A stretch of 64,000 nucleotides of DNA from Cladocopium goreaui (lineage: Eukaryota > Sar > Dinophyceae > Suessiales > Symbiodiniaceae), in assembly GCA_947184155.2 (NCBI GenBank), contig CAMXCT020000276.1:2501-66500 (forward strand), read 5' to 3'. Shown piece by piece: positions 13,001 through 22,849 of this stretch (positions within the stretch are counted from its first letter, which is position 1; each line of letters opens with the position of its first letter). The notes beneath the pieces are model-generated. The model did not search any database and had not been told where the DNA came from. It was given only the letters and a program-made list of their open reading frames with translations. A program made the translations under genes and the position numbers.

Positions 13001-16000
13001 ACCATGGCCATAAAGCAACACAATAGCAACATACTACCTATTGGGAAGACAAGGAAAATCCACCCAAAAATCTTTTTCCAACAAGGAATGCAGTGATGTT
13101 CATGGCTGATTTGATATCTTCAAAACCATCAACATCCGCCTCCACTGCCTCCGCAACATCTTTGGAGCTTTGGGCCACCTTGCCACGATTTTCACAACTT
13201 GTCAAGTTGACGTTACAGCTTTAAGACTGTCAATATGCGCTGAAAGCAAAGGCTGTTCCCACGCATCCCTGCTACAAACACAAAGCTTCAAAGGACATAT
13301 TTCTGTCAGCCGACTTCATTCTTTCTAAATTCCAGCATATACATTAGCGTTCTGATTTGAGTTGACCAGAAATTGACACGTCCTGCCTGAGCCTCAGCAC
13401 TGGCGTGAGCAACACGTGCCTAAGTCAAGCAACGTTGCTTCTGCAACTCATGGTGATTGATGGTTGACAGCCGATGTGTTCACCGATTTCGCACCTCCTT
13501 CGCCTCCTCACACGCCAGCGCAGTTTGCTGCCTGAAGGTTTGTACAGCTGGGGAATGCTGGGGAACAAAAAAACATAAAAAAACATCTTTTTGAATCATT
13601 GCATATCATTGCTGAGATTTGCTGAGGACATCACTTGGCTGCTTGCAGTTCATCTTGCAATGTCTCTATGGAAACAGATTTGCTGGACCTCACTGAGAGA
13701 CATACCGAGACAATTGTGTGCCAAATCCAGGGACTGATTGCCGTTGCAACCCGATGGCAAATTTCTCAAGTCTAAGTGCTGCTGACCGGTGTCATCAAAA
13801 AAGAAAACAATTACAGTTGTAAATGAACAAGCAGGGATCTTCCAGTCGGCAACTTCAGCTTCCCACAACTCTTCTCTCAGAGCTTTGAATTTCTTGGTTT
13901 CATTGGACCTGCCGCTAAATCCAAACACAGGGCGAAACTAACGAACTCTAAATCTCTGGGGATACGCGAAAGATGATCTGATCTAAGGCTTTGCAGATTG
14001 TCTATACAAAGAAATACGAATTAACATGAATTAACTCTACTGGTGGAAAGGCCAACATACAACCTGGTGAGCAGGGCCAGAAAGGGACATCAGCTACCAC
14101 GTGTGAGAGAAGACAGGCAGCTGAATTGAAACCTTAAGGGTAGTAAATCTCTGAGAAATGCCAGGCCGAAACAGAACATTTGCCTCAAATCTTCAAGCTC
14201 ATCTTTCAACTTATCCAGTTCGTTCATCTGGTTGGTCCTGAGCATCCAAGTCAGGGAACAGTCGGCAAACCGTTCCTACGCAATTGTGACTCCGATCAAA
14301 CACATTTGGAAGAAATACAGCACTTTGCCATGGGTAGATTTGCCATAGTACTGCCATAGTACTGCCACAGGGCCTCTCTTCGTGCACTTCATCTTTCAGG
14401 CTTCTTAGCTTCGCCTCTTGAGACCTGGTGGCAAGCACTGCAAGTTGACAAACCTTTGACGGACGCAAAGCACTGACAGTTTTCTTTGACAAAGGGCTTC
14501 TGTTTTGAAACAGTGACAATTCTCAATTTTCACAAAATTCTCTGCACAAAGACTGTACCAGTCTCAGTTGTCTCAGCGCGTGGCAAAGCTTCCTGTAGTT
14601 CATCTTTCAAAGTCTGCAGACTCTCGGAGTTTATCAGCCTATCAATCCAAAGTGCTTCTTCAGAGCATTGCACGTCAACGCTAAAGTGACAAAGTAGACA
14701 AAGTACAAGTGCCTACTGTAAGAGGTTTTTGGACGCATCTGCAGCAGGCAGCAGCACCACGATGTAGTGTCAGTTTGAGTTTGATTGATGCTTGCTTATT
14801 CATGCTGCAGGAGGTCAGGTCTGTCATTTTGATCCAGGCGCACCTTTGATTTCGAGCTTCCTGGAGCTGTTCTTCCTGCAAGCGAAGATCCTCGCAGCAG
14901 CGATTGAAATTTAATCACTGAAACGTAAAGATTTGCTCTTCGTCATTGCAAAGTAGTGAAGAGCCATAATCTACTGATATCAAATATCAATTCAATAGGA
15001 TTCAATATAGTGTAACTTACAAGATTTTACAAGCAAACCATTTGACCAGATACAGCTTGTCGCCTCCCTCCAAGTATCATCAGATTTCCCCCGGATCTGA
15101 CTGGGCCTTTGCAGACTGCCAAGCACGAAAAGTGTTCAGCATCAGCGTCTCTGCTGACGAAGATAGCAATGTTGCCACCCAGTGTCGCAGGGTCTGCACC
15201 AAGTGATTCAGCAAACAAATCGTTCATGGCGAAGGATCTATGAACTATAATTATAGCCTAGCCTATATAGCTTCGACAAACACCAACAAGACCTGTTGAG
15301 ATTAAGGCGAAAAAATGTGGATTAGCGTCGAGTCATTAAGATCTGCGACACAGATATCTAGCCTCTTCCTTGCGCGTCATCAGCATCTGAGTAGCTTCGC
15401 TCTTCAACAACTCAGTCGCTATCTTAGCAACTTCTTTTTCCTTCCAAGAGCATCGCAGGGCACTAGGGCACTATGATGTTCTGCTGCACTCTATGGTCCT
15501 CTGCAAGTGGCTACTTTGTCTGAAATCCTGCCTTGATTTCCAAAGCTTCCTCACGAGCTGATGATGCCTGTCAGCAAAGATGTCAGGAAAACTGCCTCCT
15601 CAATTCCGCATACAGATCTGTTTAGATTATGGAAAGAGGAATGATGACCAAACTAGCGATCTTTGATGGTTGGATTTATATAATTTAATATCTAATTTAT
15701 ATCTAAACATATCTAGACATCAAAGATATTCAAAGATCAAAGTGATCTCTGCCTTGGCGGCGTGCCAGGCGTCGAAGGTTTGCCGCAGCAGCGACTCCAA
15801 CTGCGAGGCCAAGAGTGTAGACAGCACGCGTCGTGCCGCCTGCGCGAGGGCAGAACTCACGCCCTCAGAGAAACGAGGAAAACCATGGAAAACCTGGGAA
15901 AATGGAATCGAAACAAATAGAAACGATGTTCTTTCATGCTCTTTCTGTGTATTTCTCTTTTGTTTCCATTTTGGATCCAAACCTCTCCGACTTTGCGACT

Positions 16001-19000
16001 GGCACCTCTTCTCTACGGCCCAAAGCCATCTCCACAGCACGTGCAGCTGCAAAGCTTGGCACTGCGAGCTCCTACATCCACATCCATACAGATCATACGT
16101 CCTGATGACTTGCCTGAACAAATCCTTGACATCACCACTACCACTGTAACTCTGGTCCTGATTCTTTTGTGCCTTCACCTGACATAGAGACTTAGATAGA
16201 CTGATAGACTTAGCAAATCACAGCTTATCGGTAGCGCCGAATTGTCTGCATTTGTTACATGTGCAAAGCAGCTTGGACTGCCTTGCCTCTGCCAGGGATG
16301 CAGAGGCTCGAGCTGCCTGAAGCGGGTCCCATTGATTTCGCTGACGCTTCACTGAGTTGTACGGATACCAAAACATGATCGGCAAGTTCATTGGGATTAT
16401 AGCATCAACATGCATCAACATGGAATATGTAATGAATATGCAATGATTGTAATGATGATTACAAAACCAGCTGGACACAATATATTTGCCAACTCTGTCA
16501 TGTCAAATCTCCGGTCGCAGCCAGATATTTGCCTCATCCGCTGCATGTGCCAAGCTGAGTTGCAATGAAGCAACCTCGGTGGCCTGGCACGGTCCAAAGG
16601 GATCCAAAGGGCAAGAGGCAAGAGATGGAAAGTGGAAACTTTATGAAACTTTAAACAACCATGGATAGTGGAAACACTTTTTACATCAAATAAACCTATA
16701 GATCAAATAATTCTCATGACCATGTCAGAATCGTCGAGGAATAGCCTCTCGTGCATGCTCTTCCGCATGACGCTTTGCTGCAGCACGTGCCTGGGAAGCC
16801 GATGGGATCGGATGGGAGCCGATCTGGAGGACCCGATGGAAATCACCGTTTTCCACTGCCTCCTGGGCTTCAGCCTTTGCAGTAGACACTTGCTGCCTGC
16901 ACGTCCAAAGATGTCCAAAGCACACGTGTTTGGTTGAAGACTTAGCAAAGGCGATCTAGCGCTCGCAAAACTAGCGCTGAAGTGATTTCATTGGGGGCTC
17001 CTCCAACCCTGGTCTAAGATGGTCTCATAACGATTCACACACCTCACATCAGCAAGTTGGCTCTCCAATTCGCTGCATCGCTCCGATTCCCTCGGTTCGT
17101 ATCGGTTCGTGGTGCGAATCATCTACCGAAGCTTCCGATGGCCGACCGCCAGGCGTGACCTTCAGGACTCGACTGGGTCTCTGAGCTTCCGGGCTCACAA
17201 CGCGCTTGGAGCTCGCTGATGCAATCGGACCTGAACAGAAATTGCCAGATCTTGGCAGAAATTCGTGGAGATTTGTGGCACAACTGTGGTGCAGCGAAAA
17301 CGTTTGCTGAGTTCTTCCACCTTGCTTGCTGCAGCTCATCATGCAACTCGAGGTTCTCAGTTTCACTGGACCTGAGGGCACATTTGGCCATGGTGATGAG
17401 AGTGTCACCTGGATCAACAGACTCCAGGTGACACTCTGCACCGCTAGACGCCCCGGCCGAGACAGCTGGAGCAGCTGCAGCTCTTCTCGCAGTGTCTGCA
17501 AATCGAGCCTGGCGACAGCTGAAATGTGAAGCCGAAGAGAAAACATCGACTAAACGGGACCAAAGCGGACCAAGCCGAAAGGTGTGTTGGTATGTGGAGT
17601 CTTGCTGACATTTGCAGGATGCAAAGCTGCCGCAAAAAGCTCGTACCAAAGCTTCATCAAATGAGCACAGTTGAGAGCTGTAAAATTCACAGTTGAGTCC
17701 TCAACATCCAAAGTCTACAGGTCGAGAGCTGTCCTGGAGTCCTGTAACTCCTCCCTCAGCTGCGCGCTTCCAGATTCAGACCTGGGCAACTGAGACGGGT
17801 TGCTGACAAACAACTGGCAATTTGACAAGTACTATTGGAATCTAATCTATTGGATTTATATGGATTTATGGTAATTGCACTCACTACGTATATCAATTCA
17901 ATTGTCTGAAACATGTTCAATTCTGGTACACTGTGCACAAGTACATGCAAATGAAAACATTAGTATGCACAGGTGGATAAAAGTGAAAACGCATTTGAGC
18001 GAATTGCCCAACTAACTTCCACAGAATCTAACCAGCCGCGTGAGTCAGCAATCACCAACTGTCTTCTGAGATTCCCTGACACACGCAGCTGCGAAAGTGC
18101 TCGGGACCTCCGTGTGGTCAAACAACGGATTTCAAGCAACAGCAGGCTGACTAAAGTGATGAAAGGGAGATGGAAGGAAGATGAACAATGTTGCCAAAAA
18201 GAAATACGACCAGTTGAAATGATGTTTCAATATGTTTCAACTGTAACTGGTCTGCAGTTCGTTTTGGAAGAGACCGGCGCGAAGTCGTTTGTTGAACTCC
18301 CCTGCCACGCCTTTCCTCATCGAGGCGACTCAGTTCACGAGATTCCTCTGGCAACTTTTGAGGTCAGGGTAGGTTGACCAGGAGACTACCACAATCCTCG
18401 TCATCATCCTCCTGCTCTTTATTAAGATTGAGTCTTTTGAACACTTCTCCATTCAATTCCTTCAAGATCAAAACATATAACATCATCACCAGAACATAAT
18501 CACAACTTTCAAACGTTTTTCATCTTCTTTCATAGTTCCTTTATCACTTCATATGAGCCATGGTCAATACTCACTATATGGTTGATGGTCATCCCATCCA
18601 TAATAAGGATCCAAAAATCATGGTTATGAAACAAATCCCATTAAATCACCATTGGATGACTAGCCCCGTGTTTAATGGTTATTGACCATGAGTATTGACC
18701 ATAGCTCATATCACTTCCAAATCTCCGAATCTCCGAATCTGGATCTGTCTTGCGAATTGTGGGAGCCTCGCGGCTCGCCGCGGAGACCTCTTGCTTCAAA
18801 GACTCCACCAGCTTCCTGCCCCGCACGGGACATTTCCCGGGGGAATTTCGGAAAGGTGTGGCTCGGGTCTATATATCTCTAAGATTCTCTAAGATTCTCT
18901 AAGATTCTCTAAGATTCTCTAAGTCTATAAGATATCCTGGGATATCTTAGCATGGTTTCCGTTTGGATCACGTCCAATATTGAATTCGCACTAGCGTGCA

Positions 19001-22000
19001 ATAGCGTGCAACCTTGTTCTGACTTGCAATGTCCCCGGGTATCACCGGGTTTCGGCTCCTGAGGTTTGATGCCTCTTTGGCTTCTGCCAACGTCTCTTCG
19101 TCCACCTTCGGAGCTGTGCCACGAACAGTGGTGCCGAGCCAACTACATGTTGCTGTGTTGTGAACCTCTAGACTTTTGAAAGCTGGAGGCAAAGAGATTG
19201 AAGAAATCCACAGATATCTACAGCTTTCTATTCCTCACCCAACAGTTGCGTTATGATATCGTTTGATATCGCTATGGATTTCTGTTGGCTTCTCCCGGTG
19301 CCTGGTCACGTTTTCGGCCACAATGGCGGCAGAACCTTGACGCCGGTGGAAACTTGAACGAATTTTGCCGGAGAACAGAAAAATGATGTTCAATAGTCAG
19401 GAGCTTTCAAGACAAGGATTGGCTAAAGCAAACAAAAACACAGGGAAAAGAAATGACATGTTGTTGAATCCATTTGAATCCAAACATTTTTCCGATTTGG
19501 GTTTTTGAAAACATCATTCTGATGAGCTTTTTGATGGCCGAAAAAATGGAAGATGAACACTCAAAGAGCTTGTGATCAATGAGGCTTGGTCCCCTGCACC
19601 GCATCGGCCAAGTAGATGCTACCACATTCCGGACAAGAAGCTGCCTGAGCTGAGACGTTACTGTGACGTTTCCAACATAAAACCACTTTTGGTAGCTTCT
19701 TTTGGCCTTGTGGGTTTGCAAAATCCACCATTTGTATCCATTTGTCAGCAATTTCTTGTTCTATCTTCAGTCAATTGAATTCGAAAGTTCCAGATTGCAA
19801 AGATGCAAAGGGCTGCAATGCACAATCTGATGCGAGGATTTGGCAGCCCTTTGGCAGCTGGTTTGTCTTCTTGCAAGCAACCACTTTGCAACTGGATTGG
19901 TGTGTTGACCAAGTTTCCCCAAGTGCATGGACACATCATTGGTTCAAATAGTTTTTTCCGATTTCAATAACCTGCCAAAAGCATTCCTCACAATGCCGTC
20001 GATCCTCCAAACTCCCGGATTTCTTTGCAGGTTTCCTCTTGAGATCTCTTGAGGCATGGGCTGCTGCCAACTCCGCTCGCACTTCTTCCAGCTCTCGCCT
20101 CAAAGGAGCGATTCATGACCATGAGTGACTGTGAGTGAATCAGAGTCATCTTCAGAATCAATGTCTATCAATGTCATGATGAACCGACAGAATGCTCAAC
20201 CACCATCGACGAACCAAGCCTTTGTGCCAAAGCTTCTTGTGCTTGCTCTGCTTGGAGGCGCAGAGCCTGCGATGCAGTTCAACCCACAGATGTGAATCAT
20301 CCAAATCATGACAATACCGTATACCGTATACCCCTCAAACTAGAACTAGAGTAACTTGATGTAAGTAGAACAATAATGGCGATAATACAAACTACAGCCT
20401 GTCCTTGGAATGTTGAGTCGTTGCTCAATATCCGCCACAGAGATATTACACCGCCCAACCCCCGGCCTTCGCAGTGTGCCACGCGTGAAATGCGCGGTGC
20501 ACCAGTCGCTCCAGAGCAGACGCCAGAAGTGATGCAACTTGCCGTCGTGAAGCCTGGCAGGTAGGACAGGATGGCAGGATGGCCCAGCAGACAATTGCTC
20601 TGGTCAAGGCTGGGAAAGTTCATCTTTTTGAAGAAGTCAAACATTCTACTTACACAACGTTGTATGGTTTTTTAATTGCATATAGCGAAAACTGAAAGGT
20701 AAAGGGAGTAAATTAAGTACTTGGTAAACTTACCAATCTTCCAGAATCTTCCACTTCTACTCAAGTAGCTGACCGAGTTGACTGGTGTCAGAACCCGTAT
20801 GAACCCATGGTACATCCATCACCGCCTCTTGACTTCGCAGAAGCATCTCTGAGGTCGAGGTCGTTGCAATCTTCAGGTTGGCCTCCTTGAAACCCAGATC
20901 AGCGAGGTCCAACTGGTCACCCACAGAACCAAAATTGGTAGTGTTGCACCCCAACATACCCCAACTACATCTATAGTCATATTGATATAATGATACCTTT
21001 ACACCAAGAATCATTCTGGTGCGTCAAAAGACACATTTCAATTCATTATCACATTTACAAGATTTTACAATAACTTCTCCGTTTTTTCCGTATTTTACTC
21101 AGCTTATCACACTGCCCTGTTTGGGATGTTTGGGACCACGACAGCGACATCTCCATTCCGCGCCTGCGCCTCCCGGGCAGCTTGCGAAGCCCGCGCTTCT
21201 GCCAGGCCCGCAGCCAGCTCTCGGGCGGCCTACGGCGAAGCGATGAAGAAAATCGATGGCAACATATGGCAACCCTTTAAGCAGTGTAAAGCACTATTTA
21301 AATGTTTAGATCTATTTAATAGTCTTTAGTAGGCTGTAATTATCTGTAATTGCTACTATTCTATCATCATTCATCATCTATCAACTCTATCATCAACATA
21401 AAGCAACATATAATTCATGATGATAGACCTTGATGGCTACTTAACCAACTGGACAAGTAGATACAAGTAGCTTGAACTAAATGCGTTGTGAAGGGGTACT
21501 GATGATGTCAAAGCTTGGAAGAGCGGCTACTCGTCTTTCAGCTCAGGGTTGAGCTGCTGAATGTCGCCTGTCTGGTTGTTTGGGTTTAAAAAAACGAGAG
21601 ACCAATCATGGCACACAACAGCATACATCTAGTTGGTTCTGATATGCCCCCAGCAGTTGATGGACTAATCAATTCTTAACAAGTTTAATAAGCTTAAGGG
21701 TACCATCATCTCTATCCTGATTTGAACTGGGTGATTAGGAAACCCTCCCAACCCTGGTTGAGTCGCATTGCCAATGACGCCGCCAATGGCACCTTGGCAG
21801 CATGATCTGCTTCCTGTGCCTCTGAAAGAAGTTGAGCCCTGGCAGCTGCTCATGATCATGATGATCTGTGGATGATTCAGAGTCTTCTAAAACAAACAGA
21901 ACAGCATGGAACAACCGGTAATTGGAAAGGTTTGAAGAGGTTATTCCAACAACTCACCTTTTGGATCTTTTGGTTCTACTACCTACTGTAGTTGAGATAT

Positions 22001-22840
22001 TGGTTGGACCAGGTACTACAAATCACCAAATCATCCAAAAAATCCGGTCCTGGCACGAGCCAGCTCCTCTCGCAAGCTGGCTGCATTTCCCTGCCGTTGC
22101 TGAATTTTTGGGTGCTAAATTGATCTTACTTGAACCTCCTATATCCTCCTATAAGAGTAGTGAACTGTTTTGATTTTCAAATCATGTGAGGCGAGTCATC
22201 CTTAGTTCAGGATTGGTCCAGTGCTATGAATGTGAATGAACCGATCCCTTCAGACGCTTCAGACTTGTCTCAGAGCTGGAGTCGGACCTCCGTTTTGCGA
22301 ATCAACTGATTCAAATAGTCCGTCTGCTCATTCAGCTTTCTCTTGGCCTGAGATCAATCAGGTCAGAAAAACGAGGAAATCAGTGTTTGCCCCTGAAAAT
22401 AGCATTGCACATGAGCCAACATGAGCAAGCTACAACTTTGAAAACTTCATAATCTTCATACAATGGTTCATCCCCACTATAATTCCCATTATAATTTACT
22501 GTTTTAGCCATTATTTAATGAACTTCCACGGAAAATTTCAGGCTGGGCGGCGGGGCCTGCCGTTCTTCGGTGAGTTCCAGCTGCGATGCAGCCAGCTCCG
22601 TCCGCACCTCTGCAGCTTTGGCAATGGCCACAGCAGTTTCTTTCCTGCCAGGGACCCCAGGGACCCCAGGGACCGGGGAGGACCAAAGGATGCCCCACGG
22701 TGGCCGTAGAGCAAAAACATCACTTGCATTCTCTTAAGATAGCCAAAAAGAATTCAAAAGATATCACTTACCACCTTCAAAGCCCTCAGCCCGTCGCAAC
22801 TCTATTTTCTTGCGCGCTTCGAACCCCGATTGACGGCTCT
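9955..22840 (-). CDS. Large multi-exon gene(s): Sfi1-like repeats plus coiled coils
   Basis: More than 35 short minus-strand segments of 15-60 codons, spaced about 150-400 bases apart, share one style: A/E/K/R/Q-rich helical coiled coil. Five of them contain an Sfi1-type motif (LLx3F/Lx2W), the pattern by which Sfi1 proteins bind centrin, and at least nine carry an LKDELQEA-like heptad module. I infer one very large cytoskeletal, basal-body or fibre-type protein, or a tandem set of related genes. I cannot tell which, because start, stop and most splice borders are not visible. The individual modules are listed separately. The strand is consistent throughout. Coiled-coil homology alone would not identify function; the Sfi1 pattern is the only family-level clue. 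Exons at 23-35 kb of similar style may belong to the same gene. Confidence 0.55.
10605..10715 (-). CDS. Duplicated coiled-coil exon 'KEVAK', copy 1
   Basis: The minus strand reads KEVAKMATELLKCEASQMLM followed by MRKEEAVHRK. The same exon is present at 15,365-15,445 as KEVAKIATELLKSEATQMLM, about 80% identical in protein. In both places an Sfi1-like exon and the 'ELAVPSF' exon lie at higher coordinates in the same order, so a block of exons was duplicated. Confidence 0.6.
11325..11640 (-). CDS. Two coiled-coil exons
   Basis: The minus strand at 11,495-11,640 reads QIEDNRSNSKADATWRQADR, then LQSELIVAQAQELKAMRRSA. At 11,325-11,405 it reads SSRTDLQELQTQMKKAAVVK. Both are strongly coiled-coil in style and belong to the series between the 10.6-kb and 11.8-kb exons. 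The gap between them (about 90 bases) has stops in the relevant frames, so they are separate exons. Confidence 0.55.
11808..11938 (-). CDS. Sfi1-like repeat exon 2
   Basis: The minus strand reads, in the conserved frame, ARRVLSTLLASQLESLLRQT, then the tail of the motif with W near the end. LLRQTxDAW matches the LLx3Fx2W Sfi1 pattern. The DNA is over 90% identical to 15,745-15,860. A longer alternative frame (11,759-11,962 minus) is a shadow without this homology. Confidence 0.55.
11808..12300. repeat. Segmental duplication, block A (partner at 15,745-16,178)
   Basis: Two sub-blocks match the partner. The Sfi1-like exon (11,808-11,938) matches at roughly 90%. The stretch 12,116-12,297 matches 15,996-16,176 at about 98%, including sequence that looks intronic. 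The segment between them is more diverged. Near-identity across non-coding bases argues for a recent duplication or gene conversion. Orientation is the same in both copies. Confidence 0.8.
12105..12335 (-). CDS. 'ELAVPSF' coiled-coil exon pair
   Basis: Two minus-strand exons start with the same words: ELAVPSFAAARAVEMALGRR at about 12,105-12,200 and QELAVPSFDAEQAQKNQDQS at about 12,270-12,335. They appear to be a local exon duplication with intron-like DNA between. The block recurs at 16.0-16.18 kb. The composition is helical and coiled-coil. Confidence 0.5.
12424..12556. repeat. (CAT/ATC)n microsatellite
   Basis: About 130 bases of nearly pure trinucleotide repeat. Histidine-, isoleucine- or aspartate-only frames across it (12,291-12,658 plus, 12,342-12,530 minus) are artefacts of the repeat and are not genes. 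Confidence 0.95.
12557..12662. repeat. AT-rich low-complexity tract
   Basis: TATAAT/ATAATAT-rich sequence directly adjoining the CAT microsatellite. No coding potential. Confidence 0.85.
12720..12835 (-). CDS. Basic coiled-coil exon
   Basis: The minus strand reads GVKTLGQARRREQARMRITE, then QLVLRDTKFWAA. R/Q/E-rich and helical, it follows the series of coiled-coil exons. The upstream part of the frame (about 12,840-12,900, DRACDDSEFKQTVQVE) may be a further exon in another phase. Confidence 0.45.
13100..13550 (-). CDS. Three small coiled-coil exons
   Basis: Minus-strand segments at 13,470-13,550 (VQTFRQQTALACEEAKEVRN), 13,355-13,425 (ASAEAQAGRVNFWSTQ) and 13,100-13,200 (RGKVAQSSKDVAEAVEADVD, then GFEDIKSA). 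They are in the same orientation and style as their neighbours. Borders are approximate. Confidence 0.5.
13630..14895 (-). CDS. Tandem family of LKDELQEA heptad exons
   Basis: Six minus-strand exons carry the same short module. From high to low coordinate: 14,840-14,895 EEQLQEARNQR; 14,585-14,640 ESLQTLKDELQEALPR; 14,375-14,430 SQEAKLRSLKDEVHEE; 14,175-14,230 MNELDKLKDELEDLR; 13,850-13,925 KFKALREELWEAEVADWK; 13,630-13,675 SIETLQDELQAAK. The consensus is L-x2-L-[KQR]-[DE]-E-L-x-E-A. Spacing is roughly 200-300 bases. The pattern indicates growth of a coiled-coil rod by repeated duplication of one exon. Related copies occur at 17.3-17.8 kb. Confidence 0.55.
15090..15215 (-). CDS. Sfi1-like repeat exon 3
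   Basis: The minus strand reads LLNHLVQTLRHWVATLLSSS, then AETLMLNTFRAWQSAKAQ. The LMLNTFRAW stretch fits the Sfi1 pattern, and the first half aligns with LRRWVASFLAS of exon 1. An overlapping 66-codon frame (15,027-15,227) in another phase is longer but lacks this homology. Confidence 0.55.
15365..15445 (-). CDS. Duplicated coiled-coil exon 'KEVAK', copy 2
   Basis: The minus strand reads KEVAKIATELLKSEATQMLM, then TRKEEARYL. It is homologous to the exon at 10,605-10,715. It lies downstream (lower coordinate) of the 15,745-16,178 block, just as copy 1 lies downstream of the 11.8-kb block. Confidence 0.6.
15745..15860 (-). CDS. Sfi1-like repeat exon 4
   Basis: The minus strand reads AQAARRVLSTLLASQLESLL, then RQTFDAWHAAKAEI. 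LLRQTFDAW matches LLx3Fx2W. This copy has the cleanest reading of the module. A 152-codon frame (15,720-16,178) runs through it and the next exon, but the part between them is intron-like. Confidence 0.6.
15745..16178. repeat. Segmental duplication, block B (partner at 11,808-12,300)
   Basis: See the partner block. 15,996-16,176 is nearly identical to 12,116-12,297; the difference is mainly at the edges and in the diverged segment 15,865-15,990. Confidence 0.8.
16000..16910 (-). CDS. Four coiled-coil exons
   Basis: Minus-strand segments at 16,722-16,910 (VSTAKAEAQEAVENGDFHRV and ASQARAAAKRHAEEHAREAI), 16,505-16,595 (CQATEVASLQLSLAHAADEA), 16,215-16,350 (KRQRNQWDPLQAARASASLA, then EARQSKLLCTCNKCRQFG) and 16,000-16,075 (ELAVPSFAAARAVEMALG, duplicate of 12.1 kb). 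All are alanine-rich helical. The CTCNKC pair in the 16.2-kb exon could bind metal, but this is weak. Confidence 0.55.
17160..17800 (-). CDS. Four coiled-coil exons, three with the LREELQ module
   Basis: Minus-strand segments at 17,690-17,800 (SESGSAQLREELQDSRTALD), 17,430-17,530 (LDLQTLREELQLLQLSRPG), 17,290-17,400 (SSETENLELHDELQQARWKN) and about 17,160-17,240 (CISELQARCEPGSSETQSS). The first three repeat the heptad module seen at 13.6-14.9 kb. The reading frame alternates between exons, so long single frames across this region (17,049-17,649) are only partly coding. Confidence 0.55.
18005..18370 (-). CDS. Two coiled-coil exons
   Basis: The minus strand at 18,240-18,370 reads KLPEESRELSRLDEERRGRG, and at 18,005-18,130 RRSRALSQLRVSGNLRRQLV. 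Both are arginine/leucine/glutamate-rich. A 134-codon plus-strand frame (17,973-18,377) covers the same bases but looks less protein-like. Confidence 0.4.
18551..18708. mobile_element. MITE-like foldback element with 9-bp target duplication
   Basis: The ends are inverted repeats of about 22 bases: left arm ATGAGCCATGGTCAATACTC, right arm its complement with one mismatch (GAGTATTGACCATAGCTCAT). The element of about 160 bases is flanked on both sides by TATCACTTC (18,542-18,550 and 18,709-18,717). There is no coding capacity. Size, terminal inverted repeats and a 9-bp duplication fit a miniature inverted-repeat element mobilised by a Mutator-like transposase; the superfamily is inferred only from the duplication length. 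Confidence 0.7.
18700..19140 (-). CDS. Two coiled-coil exons
   Basis: The minus strand at 18,985-19,140 reads TVRGTAPKVDEETLAEAKEA, then SNLRSRNPVIPGDIAS. At about 18,720-18,850 it reads RGRKLVESLKQEVSAASREA. Between them lies a decamer minisatellite (18,881-18,921). The style is the same as the rest of the series. Confidence 0.5.
18881..18921. repeat. Decamer minisatellite (AAGATTCTCT)4
   Basis: Four copies of a 10-bp unit in intronic sequence. The unit length equals the period of the dispersed tandem duplications seen across the window. Confidence 0.95.
19280..19930 (-). CDS. Weak exon candidates
   Basis: Minus-strand segments at about 19,280-19,370 (RSSFHRRQGSAAIVAENVTR) and 19,590-19,690 (NVSAQAASCPECGSIYLADA) are protein-like. 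The second contains a CPECG pair reminiscent of a zinc ribbon half-site. The region at 19,800-19,930 is open in all three minus frames and cannot be assigned. No splice borders are certain. Confidence 0.3.
20010..20290 (-). CDS. Two coiled-coil exons
   Basis: The minus strand at 20,215-20,290 reads TASQALRLQAEQAQEALAQR, and at 20,010-20,115 LRRELEEVRAELAAAHASRD. Both have strong heptad spacing. They are GC-rich relative to the flanks. Confidence 0.55.
20440..20575 (-). CDS. Sfi1-like repeat exon 5
   Basis: The minus strand reads RRQVASLLASALERLVHRAF, then HAWHTAK. It aligns residue by residue with exon 4 (RRVLSTLLASQLESLLRQTF, then DAWHAAK). LVHRAFHAW fits LLx3Fx2W with L to V at one position. 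Confidence 0.6.
20757..20935 (-). CDS. Exon of about 55 codons, unidentified
   Basis: The minus strand reads VGDQLDLADLGFKEANLKIA, then TTSTSEMLLRSQEAVMDVPW and a short polar tail. It is protein-like throughout, acidic, and lies within the coiled-coil exon series. No family is recognised. Confidence 0.5.
21135..22840 (-). CDS. Six coiled-coil exons
   Basis: Minus-strand segments, high to low: 22,770-22,840 RQSGFEARKKIELRRAEGFE; 22,540-22,650 KETAVAIAKAAEVRTELAAS; 22,270-22,355 QAKRKLNEQTDYLNQLIRKT; 22,040-22,115 QQRQGNAASLREELARARTG; 21,765-21,845 AAARAQLLSEAQEADHAAKV; 21,135-21,240 AARELAAGLAEARASQAARE. All are alanine/glutamate/arginine-rich coiled coils. The LREELARA exon again matches the LKDELQEA module. 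The intervening 200-500 bases look intronic, except for a triplicated 10-11-bp unit (CAGGGACCCC) at 22,650-22,676. Confidence 0.55.
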
Positions 22841-22849
22841 ACAGCAACA

